The notes under the pieces are model-generated. The model saw only the letters and a list, made by a program, of their open reading frames with translations. It made no database searches and was not told the origin of the DNA. Below are positions 37,039-49,756 of a stretch of 64,000 nucleotides of DNA, piece by piece. Origin of the DNA: Solanum dulcamara. Lineage: Eukaryota; Streptophyta; Magnoliopsida; Solanales; Solanaceae. How positions within the stretch are numbered: the stretch's first letter is position 1; each line of letters opens with the position of its first letter. Both the position numbers and the translations under genes were made by a program. Location: assembly GCF_947179165.1 (NCBI RefSeq), contig NC_077237.1, forward strand, positions 62,727,523-62,791,522. The letters run 5' to 3'.

Positions 37039-37164
37039 TAGGTTTATGATTCTAGGACTTTTGTTGTTACTTGTTGGTATACTATTTATTTTTGTTACAT
37101 GTTTTTTTATATATAGTGCATATGCATCATGTACATGTTTCTAATGCAATGTGATCTTCCCTTA

Positions 37165-38470
37165 TCAAAGAATCAAGTCGTCGCATCTTCTACTTCCAAT
37201 AGACTTATGGAACCGCTCGTGAGGTTTTAAATACCTCTAATGCCCAACTTCACCTACAAGAAGAGGTTGGAGAATATTTTTCTGATTTTAATCCCCCTAG
37301 TACAAGTGGATCTGAAGCGGGAAGTAATCAGGGTATGAGAGTTGGGCCACACCCTTAAATGAGTCATATTACTCCTACTGTTGATCCCCATTTTCAAAAA
37401 ATGGTCGATTTCTTTCATAACATGGCTAGAAGAATGCCTGACACTGATGAAATAAACTTTGAGAAAATGAGAAAAATGGGTGGAGTTAAGTTTGAAGGCA
37501 CTTTTTACCCTACAGATGTCGAGCAGTGGTTGGAACGGATTGAAGGAGTGTTCGAGCAGTTAGAGTGTTCAGATGCTGCCAAATTTAAGTATGCTGTCTC
37601 ACTGTTATAAAAAGATGCCTATTATTAGTGGGTAAATGTATCGAATGCCAGAGCAAAACCTCCTATTCTTACTTGGAATTAATTTGTAAAAGAATTTCAT
37701 AAGAAGTATGTCCTACCTTCTTATCATGATGCAAAGAAAAAGGAGTTCTTAAATTTAGAGCAAGGGAGTATGTCTATCACTGAATATCAATAGAAGTTTA
37801 TCAGGCTATCTTGCTATACTGGGGGTATTATTAATAACGAAAAAGATAAGTGCACGTGATTCAAAGATGGTTTGAATGATTCTATCAGATAAGTTGTAGC
37901 GGTCCTACAACATGAAAACTTTTATAAATTAGTTTTAGCTGCTCTTACTTGGGAAAGGATCAACAAATAAAAAGCTGGTAGAAATGAACACAAGTTCAGG
38001 AAAGCTTATGCTGATTTAGGAAGTTCATCTAAAAGAGAGAGGTTTGATAGTTACAAAGCTAATACTTTTCTCAAGTTAGCCCAACATAAGCAGAATAGAT
38101 CAAGTTTCTCTACTGCCAGCACTCCAAGCTATGTCCAAGGCAAGACTCGCATACCCACTTGTGCACAATGTAGAAAGAATCACTTTGGTACTTGTAAAAG
38201 AGCTTCTGGCGCTTGTTTTAATTGTGGGAGCTTCAATCATAAAGTGAGGGATTATCCTAATCCTAACCCCACTTTTTCTCCGCATATGGAAGGCTCGGTT
38301 CAAAAACCTATTACCACTCCCTCTCAAGGGAATAAAAGTGCAAGATCTAGGCACACACAAGCAACAAGTACAGGTAGAGCCAATCCAGCTAGTGGGTCCA
38401 GAGCTATAGCACGAGCTTATGCGATGAGACAGAGGGATGACCAAGGTGGAGCAGATGTGGTTGTTGGTAA
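37165..38470 (+). pseudogene. Element B gag remnant
   Basis: The best-kept part is 37359-37610 (MVDFFHNMARRMPD, KFEGTFYPTDVEQWLERIE, QLECSDAAKFKYAVSLL). It continues past stops through FVKEFHKKYVLPSYHDAKK and EFLNLEQGSMSITEYQ. A double cysteine region follows near 38160-38260: CAQCRKNHFGTC, then CFNCGSFNHKVRDYP. The second is a CCHC zinc knuckle whose last Cys is Tyr (TGT to TAT). Gag would coat the RNA in virus-like particles. At least six in-frame stops are seen, most explained by CAA/CAG/CGA or TGG transitions. Confidence 0.85.
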
Positions 38471-41400
38471 ATTTCACTTATTCGACTTATGTATTGTTAC
38501 ATTATTTGATTCTGGTTCTACACATTCATATGTTGGCTCATTATTGGCTTTTCCTGAAAATGTAAAATCTGTGAGACTCGATTGTAGGGTGCTTTTCCAA
38601 ATTCCTTTGGGTCAAGAAGTTGTTTGCAATCAAATCTATTGAGGTTGTCCCTTGGTGATTCAAAATCTAGTCTTCCCTGCTGATTTAATTGAAATGTCTT
38701 TCCAAGACTATAATGTCATTATCGGTATGGATTGGCTTTATAGATATCATGCGGTAGTTGATTGTAGGTCAAAGCATGTGACCTTTAGAGCTCCTTCACC
38801 TTCACACATCATTGTTCAAGTTGAAAGATCAATGACATCTAATATCATTTCCGCGATGGTGGTAAGGAAGATGGTTAGATAAGGTTATGAAGCTTATCTT
38901 GCTCATATATTTGATACACGCCTGGAAATTCCAAGCCTTGAGGATATACTCGTGGTGTGTGAATTTCCTAATGTCTTCCGTGAAAATCTTTTTGGACTGC
39001 CCCCACAAAGGGAGGTTGAATTTCCTATTGAGGTTGTTCCTAAAACTACTCCTATCTCTATGATGCCTTATCAAATAGCTCCAGTAGAACTGAAAGAGTT
39101 GAAAAATGAATTGCAAGAACTCCTTGAGAAGGTTTTATTCACCCGAGTGTTTTCCCTTGGGGAGCTCCTGTGCTATTTGTGAAAAAGAAAGATGGGACTT
39201 TTAGGCTTTGTGTTGATTACCGGCAACTGAACAAGGTAACAATTAAGAATAAATACCCACTGCCTAGGATTAATGATTTATTTGACCAGTTAAAAGGTGC
39301 TAGTTTGTTCTCAAAAATTGACTTAAGGTCTGGGTATTACCAAGTGCGGGTAAGGGAACATGATGTACCTAAAACTGCCTTTAGGACTCGGTATGGCCAT
39401 TATGAATTTTTGGTGATGTCATTTGGGTTGACGAATGCTACTGAGGCATTTATGGATTTGATGAATCGCGTGTTTAAACCTTATCTTGATCAATTTGTAG
39501 TGGTTTTTATAGATGATATTTTAATATACTCCAAGAATAGTGAAGATCATGGAAAGCATCTTTGAATTGTTTTGCAAATTCTGCAAGAGAAGAAGCTTTA
39601 TGCCAAGTTATCTAAATGTGAATTTTAGCTCGGTAAAGTGGCCTTTTTTGGACATATTGTGTCAGCGGCAGGTGTGAAAGTGGATCCTAGTAAAATTCAA
39701 GCTATTGTTGAATGAAAACCACCTAAAAGTTCAACTGAAGTAAGGAGTTTCTTGGGTTTAGCGGGATACTATAGAAGGTTTGTCAAAGGCTTCTGCATTA
39801 TAGCCTCCCTTTTGACTAAACTCTTGAAGAAAGATGTCAAGTTTGTATGGGATAACAAATGCTAGGAGAGTTTTAAAAAGCTTTAATCCTTATTAACACA
39901 AGCTCCTATACTTACTCCACCAATTGAAAGGAAGGAATATGTGATATATAGTGATGCCTCTCATTATGGTTTGGGTTGTATCTTGATGCAATAAGGGAAA
40001 GCGGTTGTGTATGCTTCTAGAAAATTGAAACCACATGAATTGAACTATCCTACTCATGACCTTGAGCTTACTTCTATAGTGTTTGCCTTGAAAATTTGGA
40101 GGCATTACTTATATGGTGAAAAATGTCACATATTTATTGATCACAAGAGTTTGAAGTACTTGGGTACACAGAAAGAGTTGAATTTGAGGCAACATAGATG
40201 GCTTGAACTCATTAAAGATTATAACTGCACGATCGATTATCATCTGGGTAAAGTCAATGTGGTAGCAGATGTTCTAAGTCGTAAAGCCCTTGCTAGTTTA
40301 TCGCTAAGCAACTTGCCTTTGTTTCTTAAATTAAGAGCTATGAATGCTTGTCTTGCATTTAACTCTAATGGCTTTATTGCTGCCAGTTTGCAAGTCAAAC
40401 CAGTTCTATTTGAACATGTGAAAGAATCACAAAAGTTAGACGAGAAGCTGGTGAAATTGATCAAAGAAGCTCAAATTAGAGAAAAGCTTGATTTTAAATT
40501 AAGAAAGGATGGTGTTCTACTTTATCAAAACAGGTTATGTGTCCCTAAAGATGACAATTTGAGAATTTTTTTTTGAATAAAGCACATACTTCACCATATG
40601 CAATGCATCCTGGAGGTACTAACATGTACCAAACCATTAAAGAACACTACTAGTGGAATGATATGAAGAAGGACATTGCGGAATTTACTTCTAGATGCTT
40701 AGTTTGTCAACAGATAAAGGTCGAGCATCAAGTCCCGAATGGTTTGTTACAAGCCTTGTCGATACCTGGGTGGAAATGAGAAAGAATAACTATGGACTTT
40801 ATCTCTAGCTTCCACGTACTCAAAGAAATCATGATGCAATTTGGGTTATAGTTGATAGGCTAACCAAACGTGCTCATTTCTTGGCCATCAAGGTGGACTA
40901 CCCACTTGAACGTCTAGCAGAATTATATGTTGAGGAGATTATGAGGTTACATGGAGTTCCTATTTCTATTGTATCTGATCGAGACCCAAGGTTTACATCT
41001 AGATTCTGGACTAGATTGCAAGAAACTTTGGGCACTAGGTTGAACTTTAGTACATTTTTCCATCCTCAAAAAGACGGTCAATCCGAGAGGGTGATTTAAT
41101 CTTGGAAGATATGCTTCGAGCTTGCATTATGGAATTTGAAAGTAGTTGGGACAGACACCTAGCCTTGATAGAATTTGCTTATAATAATAGCTACCAATCA
41201 AGTATAGGCATGCCTCCTTATGAAGCCTTATATGGGAGAAAGTGTAAGACTCCTCTTTGCTGGGGTGAAGTTGGTGAACAAAAATTGGTTAGTCCTGAGA
41301 TTGTGCAACAAACTGAAGATAAGGTAAAAGTCATCAAGGATCATCTAAAAATTGCTTCAGATAGAAAAAAGTCTTATGCTGATCTTAAGAGGAGTGAAAT

Positions 41401-41820
41401 TGAATATTAATAGGAGATAAGGTGTTTTTAAAGTTTCTCCATGGAAGAAGATTATGAGATTTGGCCAAAAAAGAAAACTTAGTCCTCGATTTACTAGACC
41501 ATATAAAGTACTTGAGAGAGTTGGTCCAGTTGCATATAAATTAGCTCTTCCACCAGAGTTAGATAGAATCCATAATGTCTTCCATGTTTCTATGCTTAGA
41601 AGATATCGGTCAGATCCATCTCATGTTCTTTATGCCGAATCCATTGAGATAAGTCCTGACCTGACATATAATGAGAAACCTATCCAAACTTGGCCCGTGA
41701 GATGAAAGATCTTAGAAACAAGAAAGTTCCTTTAGTAAAAGTCCTTTAGAGGAATCATTCTAGCAATGAAGCAACCTGGGAGCGAGAAGAGGATATGAGA
41801 ATTCAATATCCACATTTGTT
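38471..41820 (+). pseudogene. Element B pol remnant: protease, RT, RNase H, integrase, chromodomain-like end
   Basis: Protease: LFDSGSTHSYVG near 38504 keeps the DSG site, with NVIIGMDWL near 38724. RT: 39170-39565 ([48 protein letters not shown]), then KVAFFGHIVS and [11 protein letters not shown]. RNase H: about 39930-40280 ([40 protein letters not shown]). Integrase: about 40590-41400 (HPGGTNMYQTI, CLVCQQIK, DRLTKRAHFLAI, HGVPISIVSDRDPRFTSRFW, AYNNSYQSSIGMPPYEALYG). The C-terminus has NVFHVSMLRRY and EATWEREEDMR near 41776. Frame changes occur near 39130, 40570, 41100 and 41405, besides many stops, so no functional polyprotein is made. Confidence 0.9.
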
Positions 41821-41855
41821 TTGAGTATAAGGTAAATTTTGAGATGAAATTTCTT

Positions 41856-41868
41856 AAGGGGGGGAGAG
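41856..41868 (+). promoter_or_regulatory. Polypurine tract of element B
   Basis: AAGGGGGGGAGAG ends one base before the 3' LTR start TGTAACATCCC. It is a clean purine run in the expected place for plus-strand priming. Confidence 0.88.
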
Positions 41869-41869
41869 T

Positions 41870-44322
41870 TGTAACATCCCAATTTTCTTTTTATGACTTT
41901 TTCTAAAAGATTTCCAAGTGATCCATGTTATCTATGAAGTTCTACGTGAGTAGTGACGGTTGAAAATAGGTCTAGAAGGAATTGGAAGGAATTGGAGGCC
42001 AAGTAATGAGTTGTGGTAATCAACCTACTTGCGTAAGCTACCGACTTGGATGTCTTACATAACAAAGCTACTTAAACACATGTCGAGCTTAAGTAAAAAG
42101 GATTTCATAGGTTCTTAAAGTGAGACAAGATTCTGAAACCACAAAAGAGGAATAAGAAGACGACGCACCTACTTGAACCAAGCAAGTGACACACCTACTT
42201 GGGGTGGACCCCACTCTACCACATGGCAACTTTGGATTGTGCGCATGGATGAGGTAACGCCCTAAGGGCTGGACACATGTAACCCCTAGGGGTTGCCATG
42301 TGTCACACTTTAAGGGAGAATATATATACATGCAAATATGACTAATCTTTCATCTAGACCTCATTCTACAACTTAGAAAGTGAGAAAAGTTGAGAGAAAA
42401 CGTAAAGAATCAAGAGAGGTAGCCACGGGTTTGGCTTGAAGCAAGGTAAGTCCTCCAATTTCATTCCATAAATTAATTATCTAAGGTATTCTTAGGTTAA
42501 GTAATGGTGTTTGACAACATAAATTTTATAGTTGGGGAATCGAGGAGGTTCTTGTTCTTGTTAACAAACCCGTTTTTTTAATGGGACTACTGTTAGTAAT
42601 ACTAGTATAACTCCTTGTGTAAAGATTCGTTTCAAGTGATTCAAGATATTTTAGAAAGCTATTTTATAGGTATATAACTTTCATTTATTCTCTAAAACCC
42701 AGTTTTCCTTTTATCATTTTGAAAAAGGGTGATGAAGTATAAGGGAGGCGTTGCCCAGATTTTGTTTTGAAAATCCTACATGGACTTCTATTGGTATTTT
42801 GGGCATATATTTTTGTACAGAATTATTGTAGGGGTAATTCGAAATTGTAAGCGACCCTAAGACACATGTATATAACTTTCATTGAGGCCATAAAGACTAC
42901 TTCTCCCATTTATCCCTTCGAAATGGAGCAACAATACAAGACAGTAGGCTGTCCAGAATTCCTGTTTTAATAGTTTGGGCTGATTTTTATTGATTTCATG
43001 TTTTGTTTTGATATGATGAGACTCTTAAACTTAAGTAGATATTTGATTGTGTATTTAAGGTGTATATGCGCTTATACCATCTAAGAGGAACTGTTTGACA
43101 AAGTAGATTTTGGTTGGTTTATGGCGTAGAGGAATTGAGCTCTTCGAGTTGTGGTAGAACTTGTTATGTACTAAAACGCCAAGGTTTGTGTATAAAATTG
43201 AACTTGGAATATTTTATTTTCTAAAATTTGAAGTATTTTGATGGGTTGTTTCCTTACTCCTTGTCTTGTATTATGGTATGACTATTATCTCAAGTATTGC
43301 AAAAATTTCGCTAAATCGCCATTTGTATGAATTGCTTGATCATTTTGCATCCTTATTGGGACTTCGTCCTTCTTGTTATGGTAACTTGTCATCGATATTG
43401 GCATGCCTATCGATTCGTATCTTGCCCATCTTGACTTTGGATTTATATTTCATCTTGACGATGGGGTTTCGTCCATTCTCGAGTACGAGTGAAAAGTCAC
43501 TTTCAACATGGTTCTTGATTCTCTTGATATTGGGTGACGACCCTTCTTGATTTCGGAGCTTTGGTCCATCTTGATGTTGATTGTTCTTAATGTGAAGGCA
43601 TGATGTACCTATTGGGAAAAACTGATTATTTGACAACTCTTTCGAATTGAATTATAAGTTTCTAGATACTTGAGCCTTCAAATATTGATATTGATTTTTA
43701 AGCTCTTCAAGGTTTGTATTCGATACTTTGATATACTTGTTTACTTGGGCTTACCTTTACCTTATGGAGCCACCTGCGATGAACCAGGGAGTTGAAGAAT
43801 TTAATGGCTCCAAGCCCAAAGTTTATACACCACTAAGCTTTATGCTTAGCGATAGTTGTTTTCTATCGTAGGTAATGTGCGAGACGAGATGTGAAGATGG
43901 CCATTTGGAGTAGACTTTTGGAGCCCTTTTGAAGATCACATCTGCATATGCATCTAGTTTTATAAATATTTTGGGGGCTTATACAGGATACATGTGGCAC
44001 TTATGTATGATATTTTGAAGGCTTGTGGAAACAAAACCGTATGCTTGTAACTTGAACTGGGTGAGCTATTTTTGGAATGTAGTTTTAACTCAAGTCATGC
44101 CATGTACTGAATTTATATTTTGACTTGCCATTATGCACAAAGGAAGATATTAGTCTTGTGATAATTACTAGTTTGAGTTTTGTGTATTTTATGGACCCGC
44201 AATGGTGTTGAATTAGAAATAGAATTTCAAAACAAGTTGTCTAAATGTATTGACTATTTGAGATTAAGAAAAAAAATTATCTTTTTCTTTGTAAGTGGCA
44301 TCCTCTCAAAGGGGATGCTACA
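41870..44322 (+). repeat. 3' LTR of element B, 2453 bp
   Basis: Starts TGTAACATCCCAATTTTC and ends GGGGATGCTACA. It matches the 5' LTR throughout. The promoter box is decayed (GACACATGTAAC at 42272-42283 in place of GACACGTGTCAC). The donor GTAAGT is kept at 42446-42451. Confidence 0.92.
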
Positions 44323-46240
44323 ATCAGTAATACAGATTAGGGGAAAATAAGGGGTAAAAGAGTCCACGTTGGCAAATGATGTATGATGCAATGGAATACA
44401 ATGCAATACCACATATCGCGATGCATGTCTTCCCTAAATGATACACATCCACTGATTACCTCAAACTGGAACCTATGGGGGCCTCACCTGGACCATATAT
44501 CTACCGGAAGAGACCTCAGCTGTAATATCAATCAGAAAAGACATCAGCCGTCAGAAAAGACCTCGGCAAATCATCTCGACTGGTAGAAACCTCAGCCCCA
44601 ATATCTAGCATCTCGCTCATATCACTTTTCTCTGCCATCATAGACAAGTATATTCACAAGTAATGAGTCAATACAGAATGAATATTCATATATAATGCCA
44701 TATTGTCCAAAATCACCCAATGAGTCAATATCATAACAATAACATATAAATATATCCAAACATTCACAACAGGCCGAAAGTTCTGTCATATCGAACACCA
44801 TATGTTATCTAATCTCAATTTTTCCATTTATTACCCTACTCTTTATCATCAAGTTCATTTGAATATCAATAGTTCATAAAACCACTTTCTATCAACCTTC
44901 AACACATAAGATATGAATACATGATCCTACAAGCTTAAGAATAAGTTTAGAAATTCACTTTCCTTGAATCCAATCCCACTAGTCCAAAACTTGAGCCTTG
45001 CTCTTACGTGGTGCTTTAAATCGTAAAAATCTAATCAAATTACGGAACTAACGACACCCAAATCATCATTTTAAAAACTGGGTCAAATCTAACCCGAAAA
45101 ACCTGATTTCCAAAATGAATAGAAAATTCAAAATTTTTTGGATGAAAACATTCTTTATAATCTAAGGAATCTATTAACGAAAACCATTTCGAATTTGGAG
45201 TTCAAATGAGTCCAAAATGATCAAATTAAGAAAATTATCAATGTTCTTGAAAAAACCCAAAAGTCAAGGTTTAAAATCATGAATTAGAGGCCAAAATCTG
45301 AATATAATCAACCGGTAATGAAAAATATAAACTAAAATAACTTACCCATAAGGTTTTCCATGAGAATCTTCTTGAAATCCCCTTTCCCGAGCTCTCTAAG
45401 TCCAACAATGGAGAAAATGGGTCTTTTCCCATCTTTGGGGAATTAACGCTTGCTAGGTCAAAAATAACCCTCTGCGATCTCGGCCAGAGGCCCTTGAACG
45501 CGGAACACTTTGCCTATTGCGAACGCGGTGGAGGGCCCGTGAACACGAAGGCTTCACACTCCGCCTTCCGCAAACGGGGTCGACCTCTCACAAATGCGAA
45601 GGTCAAGGAACAAGAACCTTCGTGAATGTGGACAAGCTCCGCGAGCGTGATGTACATGCACCAGACACCAGAATAACAAATTCACAACCTAGCTAAAACA
45701 CAGATTGAACCTTCGAGATACATTCGGAATCCTAATTATACAAATAATATATGCTGCTATACTAATTTTGACGTTACGGACACAACAGAATTGGTGAAAT
45801 TCAAATTCGATGTCTCTTTGATCCGGAATCCATTAAGTCTCAACTAAACTAGTTTCGGTACTTGAAATATTCAAAATATCCTCGGAACCTCTAAAAATTA
45901 TAACGAAGCAATTTCTAGCGTTAGAATCACCCCGTAAAACCATTAGAACCATCAGAAATTCAATCTGAGCACCCAAACCTCAAATGTTGTCCAAAGTCAA
46001 ACTTGGATCAAACTTAAACTCAATTTTCAACTCCAGACATAAAATCCACGTTTCAACTCCAAATGACTCTGAAATTTAAAATTTGACAACTTAAGCCGTT
46101 AAAACTCATTTGTTTAGCAAAACCTCAACTTTTCACAAGATTTTCAAAACCCAACTTTCAAACCCAATCTTAAATCTCAAGGCAACTGACGAGATGGTAA
46201 AATTGTAATTTTATCAAAACTGACCTTCAGGGTCATTACA
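44323..46240 (-). repeat. 5' LTR of element A, outer part
   Basis: Resumes the LTR after element B. It matches 26830-28843, for example AATTTTTTGGATGAAAACAT and TTGCTAGGTCAAAAAT. On the minus strand it begins TGTAATGACCCTGAAGG at 46240, the outer end of element A. Confidence 0.88.
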
Positions 46241-47222
46241 CTGGGCGCTGGACTTCTTAGCGGAACTGTTACTATTGGTACTTGGAGAGTACTATTAACT
46301 ACTTTGAGATTCATCCGCGATTTGAGGTCTGGGCTTTGTGCTCCTTTGCTAGTCGACATTCGTTGGTTACTTAGAGCCTATCTGCGGATCGAGGTTCGGG
46401 ATACGCTTTTTCGACTCTAGACTCATCATTACATATTTCGGGTAGATTTAGCTATTCTGTGTACCCATCGGGCTTATGGGGTCTTCTTGGGTATTTATTT
46501 AAACTTTCACACAAGCGTACCTTTTAGGCTTATGGGGCCCAGTTGGGTTTAGTTAATTGTACTTAGTTTCTTCTAGTTCTTATACACTCGTGTTCATCTT
46601 CTTTACATTTCATTTGACCTCTATCATTCTTAGATTCTATCTTATCATATTGCTTTTACTTTTCATTCTCAGTTAGCCAATGATGCCTACTAGGTACTTG
46701 TTGTTTTGATACTCATACTACACTTTGCATCTGTTTTTCTGATGCAGGTCCGAGCACCAGTTACCAGTACTAATTTAAGCCAGTCACTGTCTACATCGGA
46801 GGCGAGGGTGAGCACATTGCGTTCTGGATTTATCTGTCTTCATCTGTATAGTTGACTAGTCTTTTGCTTTTTGAGACAAGTCTTTATTGTCATGGTCAGT
46901 GTCCTAGATTTACCTGTCTCCATCTGTATATAATTGACTAGTCTTTTTTTTTTGAGATAAGTCTTTATTTTTTCGGTCCACTTTTTGGACTTGCATCTTT
47001 TTTGTAGCAGCTCTATACTCGTGACTTTCAGGTTCTGGAAGGGATTCTATTTGTATACATTTTTTGTTTGCTTCTGCTTTTGTTCCTGTGTTTTCTGTTA
47101 TTGTTTAATTTTAGTTTAGTTTCTACCCTTAATCCATTACTTACAGTTTCGAGATACGTGTCAATTTACCTATTGATGGATTATAGTAGGTGTTATCATG
47201 ATTCGAGGAATCGAATTGTGAC
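46241..47222 (+). mobile_element. LTR fragment, right part, continuing from 26255
   Basis: Resumes with CTGGGCGCTGGACTTC and runs to TCGAATTGTGACA at 47222, a typical LTR end. It contains CCCATCGGGCTTATGGGG-type words and a T-rich stretch (46935-46975). GATTCATCCGCGATTTGAGG (46311-46330) echoes the copy just before the break at 26255. No primer site follows, so this is a 3' or solo LTR end. Confidence 0.62.
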
Positions 47223-49756
47223 AGCAACAAAACATGATTAATAATATTTCTACTGTGAGAATTTTCTCATTCTTATGCTTAAGTAATATTGTATTTGACT
47301 ACTTTGCAATTGTACTTTCTTAGTCTTGGACATAAAAGTCCTTCCAAATTTTGTTTTTTACTTTGCTTCAGCAAAAAAGATTGCACAATTTTCAATGCAT
47401 GTGGGCCATTCTTTTTCCCCTTTTCCACATCATTTAAAATTTCCTTTACATTTGTTCCAACTCTCTTTTAATGCATAGGAATCCCACCTCATAATTTTAA
47501 ATATCAATTAGTAAACTTGGCCGTCCATCGCGTGGTCCTCATTAATCCTTTTTTAAAAGTGATGAACAACTTTTTTATTTTTACTTCATGCTTCTTTTTT
47601 ACAAAAATTGAAAATATTTTTGTATTCATATAAATTACATCCGATTTGAGATCAAGGCTTTGTTGTTTGTTAGTAATAACTCATACATATACATGTCAAG
47701 ATGAGAGAACAATTACTCGATAAATAATTTAAGCACCGATTATTTAGTCAATAATCTTCCCCTTTACACTTTGATCTTTTTATTATTTAGTTTGTCAATC
47801 TCTTTAATTATATGAGTATAACAATGTTAAACATGTAATGATTATTATTATTTTTTACCGGGCACCCTTTTATGAATTAGAAAGGCACAATCTTCTCAAA
47901 ATAATGCGAGGAACAAATGTTGAAAATATAAAGACTTGATTCACAATAAAATTTAGGAAAACAATATAATAAAATGAATATGTCTACTAAAAGAAAAATT
48001 AGATGATAAAAATCTATAAATAAATATGATACATCTTATGAAGATCTGATTTGACAGATATAAAGAATTCAATCTTTGTCATGTATCTAATTGAGTTCCT
48101 TAAAACATCATCTAAGCCCCAATTAGCTTATTGGAAATACTAAGGACTTTATAGAAATAATGAATTATAGGAGACGGCATAAAATATAATAAGAACAATA
48201 GAGACTTTTAAGCTTTAATTTCCAAGAATAGGAAATAGGAGAATAATAAAAATTTAAACACTTTAACATTCAAATAAGATAAATACAAAATTTATGGTTT
48301 CAATAGTTAATGCACTCTTAATTAGTAACACTTTTCTTTTTCTTAATTTGCAGAAAGTTTTCTGTGTCTAAGTTGTATTTAAAGAAATTTATTAAAGAGT
48401 ATTTGAGTTTTTAAAATATGTTGAATGAACAAAATTAAAGGAAAAAAAATATACACTCTCTATTTCATATTAATTATCAACATTACTAAAATTAACTATT
48501 TAGTAAAAAAATTCTTCTTGTTTATGATTTCTTAAAGGGTTTGCAAAATAAAAATGTGACAACTAATATGAGATAAAGAGAATAAACAATATCAACAAAA
48601 GAATTACTAGACAGTAGACACCTCACCTTAGATATTTTAATTAAAATGAAGGAAATGAAAGGGAAAAAAAAGAAAAATGAAGATCATCATATATTAAAAG
48701 ATATAACTGAAAATGAACCTTTATATAAATCTGATTACAAAATATTTAAAACAATTTCATATAAATAATAGACTAAATAATATAGTTACAAAATATTTTT
48801 ACCATGAATAACCTGCGTCTATCTACTTCTTGCTTTCATAAATAAAGAAATACCAAAAAGCTCAGCTTTTCTCTGCGCTTAGTAATATGATATCATCGCA
48901 TTTAGTCAGTTCCTGCAATTGAATTTGTATTTAATAACTTTAATGAAAAAAAAATATTACATCACATCAAAACAAAAGTTCATCGACAATAATAAACATC
49001 ATATAAGCTAAAAATAATTTATCATGAAACCTTTACGGTTTCAACTAATAATCAATCAAACCTGTGTATCAAGAATTCTGATATAACATTGCAAAGATGG
49101 AGTAAATAATATTGTATTTCTGAGTTTCATTGTAAATTAAGAGGGGGAACTTTTGAAATTTATAGTACAAAGCAAAACACATATTAGACTTTTGGGTTTC
49201 TATAATTATTGCATGATAACGTGAGGGACTCAAAGAATTTTATCCTCTTTTAATTATCATGGAATATGTAGTGGCAATGGAAATTATTTAAAATGTTAAT
49301 GTTTCATTGAATTTTTAAAATGAAGTAAATGGGATAATTGAGGAGAAAAAAGATAAGTGATATTTTAGGATTTAGAGAGGTGCCACTCATCTTGACTATA
49401 TTTAGCTTTATTTTATATTAGTATAGTACTCGCGTGACGCGTGGATATTATTAATCCGAAATCATTTATATAGTACTTAGTACAAATGCATTGCAACCTT
49501 GTTAGTTAAAGATAAGAAGAAACATTTTACAAAGTGTGGCTAAAGTACCATTTCAACAACATGAAGAAAAAAAATCACCTTTACAAAGTATTAACAAAAT
49601 ACCCTTTCTAACACACGATAACGTAAAAAAAACTTTACTAAATGTTAAGAAAGTATCTATTAAGAAAATATCCTTTCTAACACACGATAATAAGAAAGTA
49701 TCTTTTTGACAACATGATAAGAAAAAATAATTTTACAAAATGTAAAGAAAAAACTT
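47223..49756. other. AT-rich spacer without recognisable features
   Basis: About 2.5 kb with no gene, no recognised element and only short frames. A GC-richer word TACTCGCGTGACGCGTGG (49427-49444) and a duplicated phrase CTTTCTAACACACGATAA (49604-49621 and 49674-49691) are the only structure I noticed. Confidence 0.6.

Larger units (their letters stand above)
34531..44322 (+). mobile_element. Ty3/gypsy chromovirus-like retrotransposon B (Tekay/Del type), plus strand, nested in A
   Basis: The 5' LTR is 34531-37020, the internal region 37021-41869, and the 3' LTR 41870-44322. LTRs start TGTAACA and end GGGGATGCTACA. Flanks ATAAG (34526-34530) and ATCAG (44323-44327) form a 5-bp target duplication with one mismatch. 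All the expected parts (PBS, gag, protease, RT, RNase H, integrase, chromodomain-like tail, PPT) are present in order. LTRs differ at roughly one base in ten at their starts but are very close at their ends. Clade placement rests on the order of domains and a C-terminal EATWEREEDMR motif, and is inference. Confidence 0.92.
26256..46240 (-). mobile_element. Ty3/gypsy retrotransposon A, minus strand, containing nested element B
   Basis: The 3' LTR is 26256-28843. The internal region is 28844-33949, and the 5' LTR is 33950-34530 plus 44323-46240, interrupted by element B. Ends are TGTCACGACCC on the left and ...GGGTCATTACA on the right (LTR start TGTAATGACCC read on the minus strand). Flanks CTAGG (26251-26255) and CTGGG (46241-46245) are a 5-bp target duplication with one change. 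LTR copies agree at roughly nine positions in ten over a 100-bp stretch compared by eye, so the element is old. Removing A joins the LTR fragment on either side into one reading. Confidence 0.9.

Noticed and set aside
35957..43550. A 94-codon frame present in both LTRs of element B (35957-36241 and 43266-43550)
   Set aside because: Its conservation is explained by LTR duplication. It follows repeated CTTCGTCC/TTGAC words and has no domain; an LTR-encoded protein is not supported.
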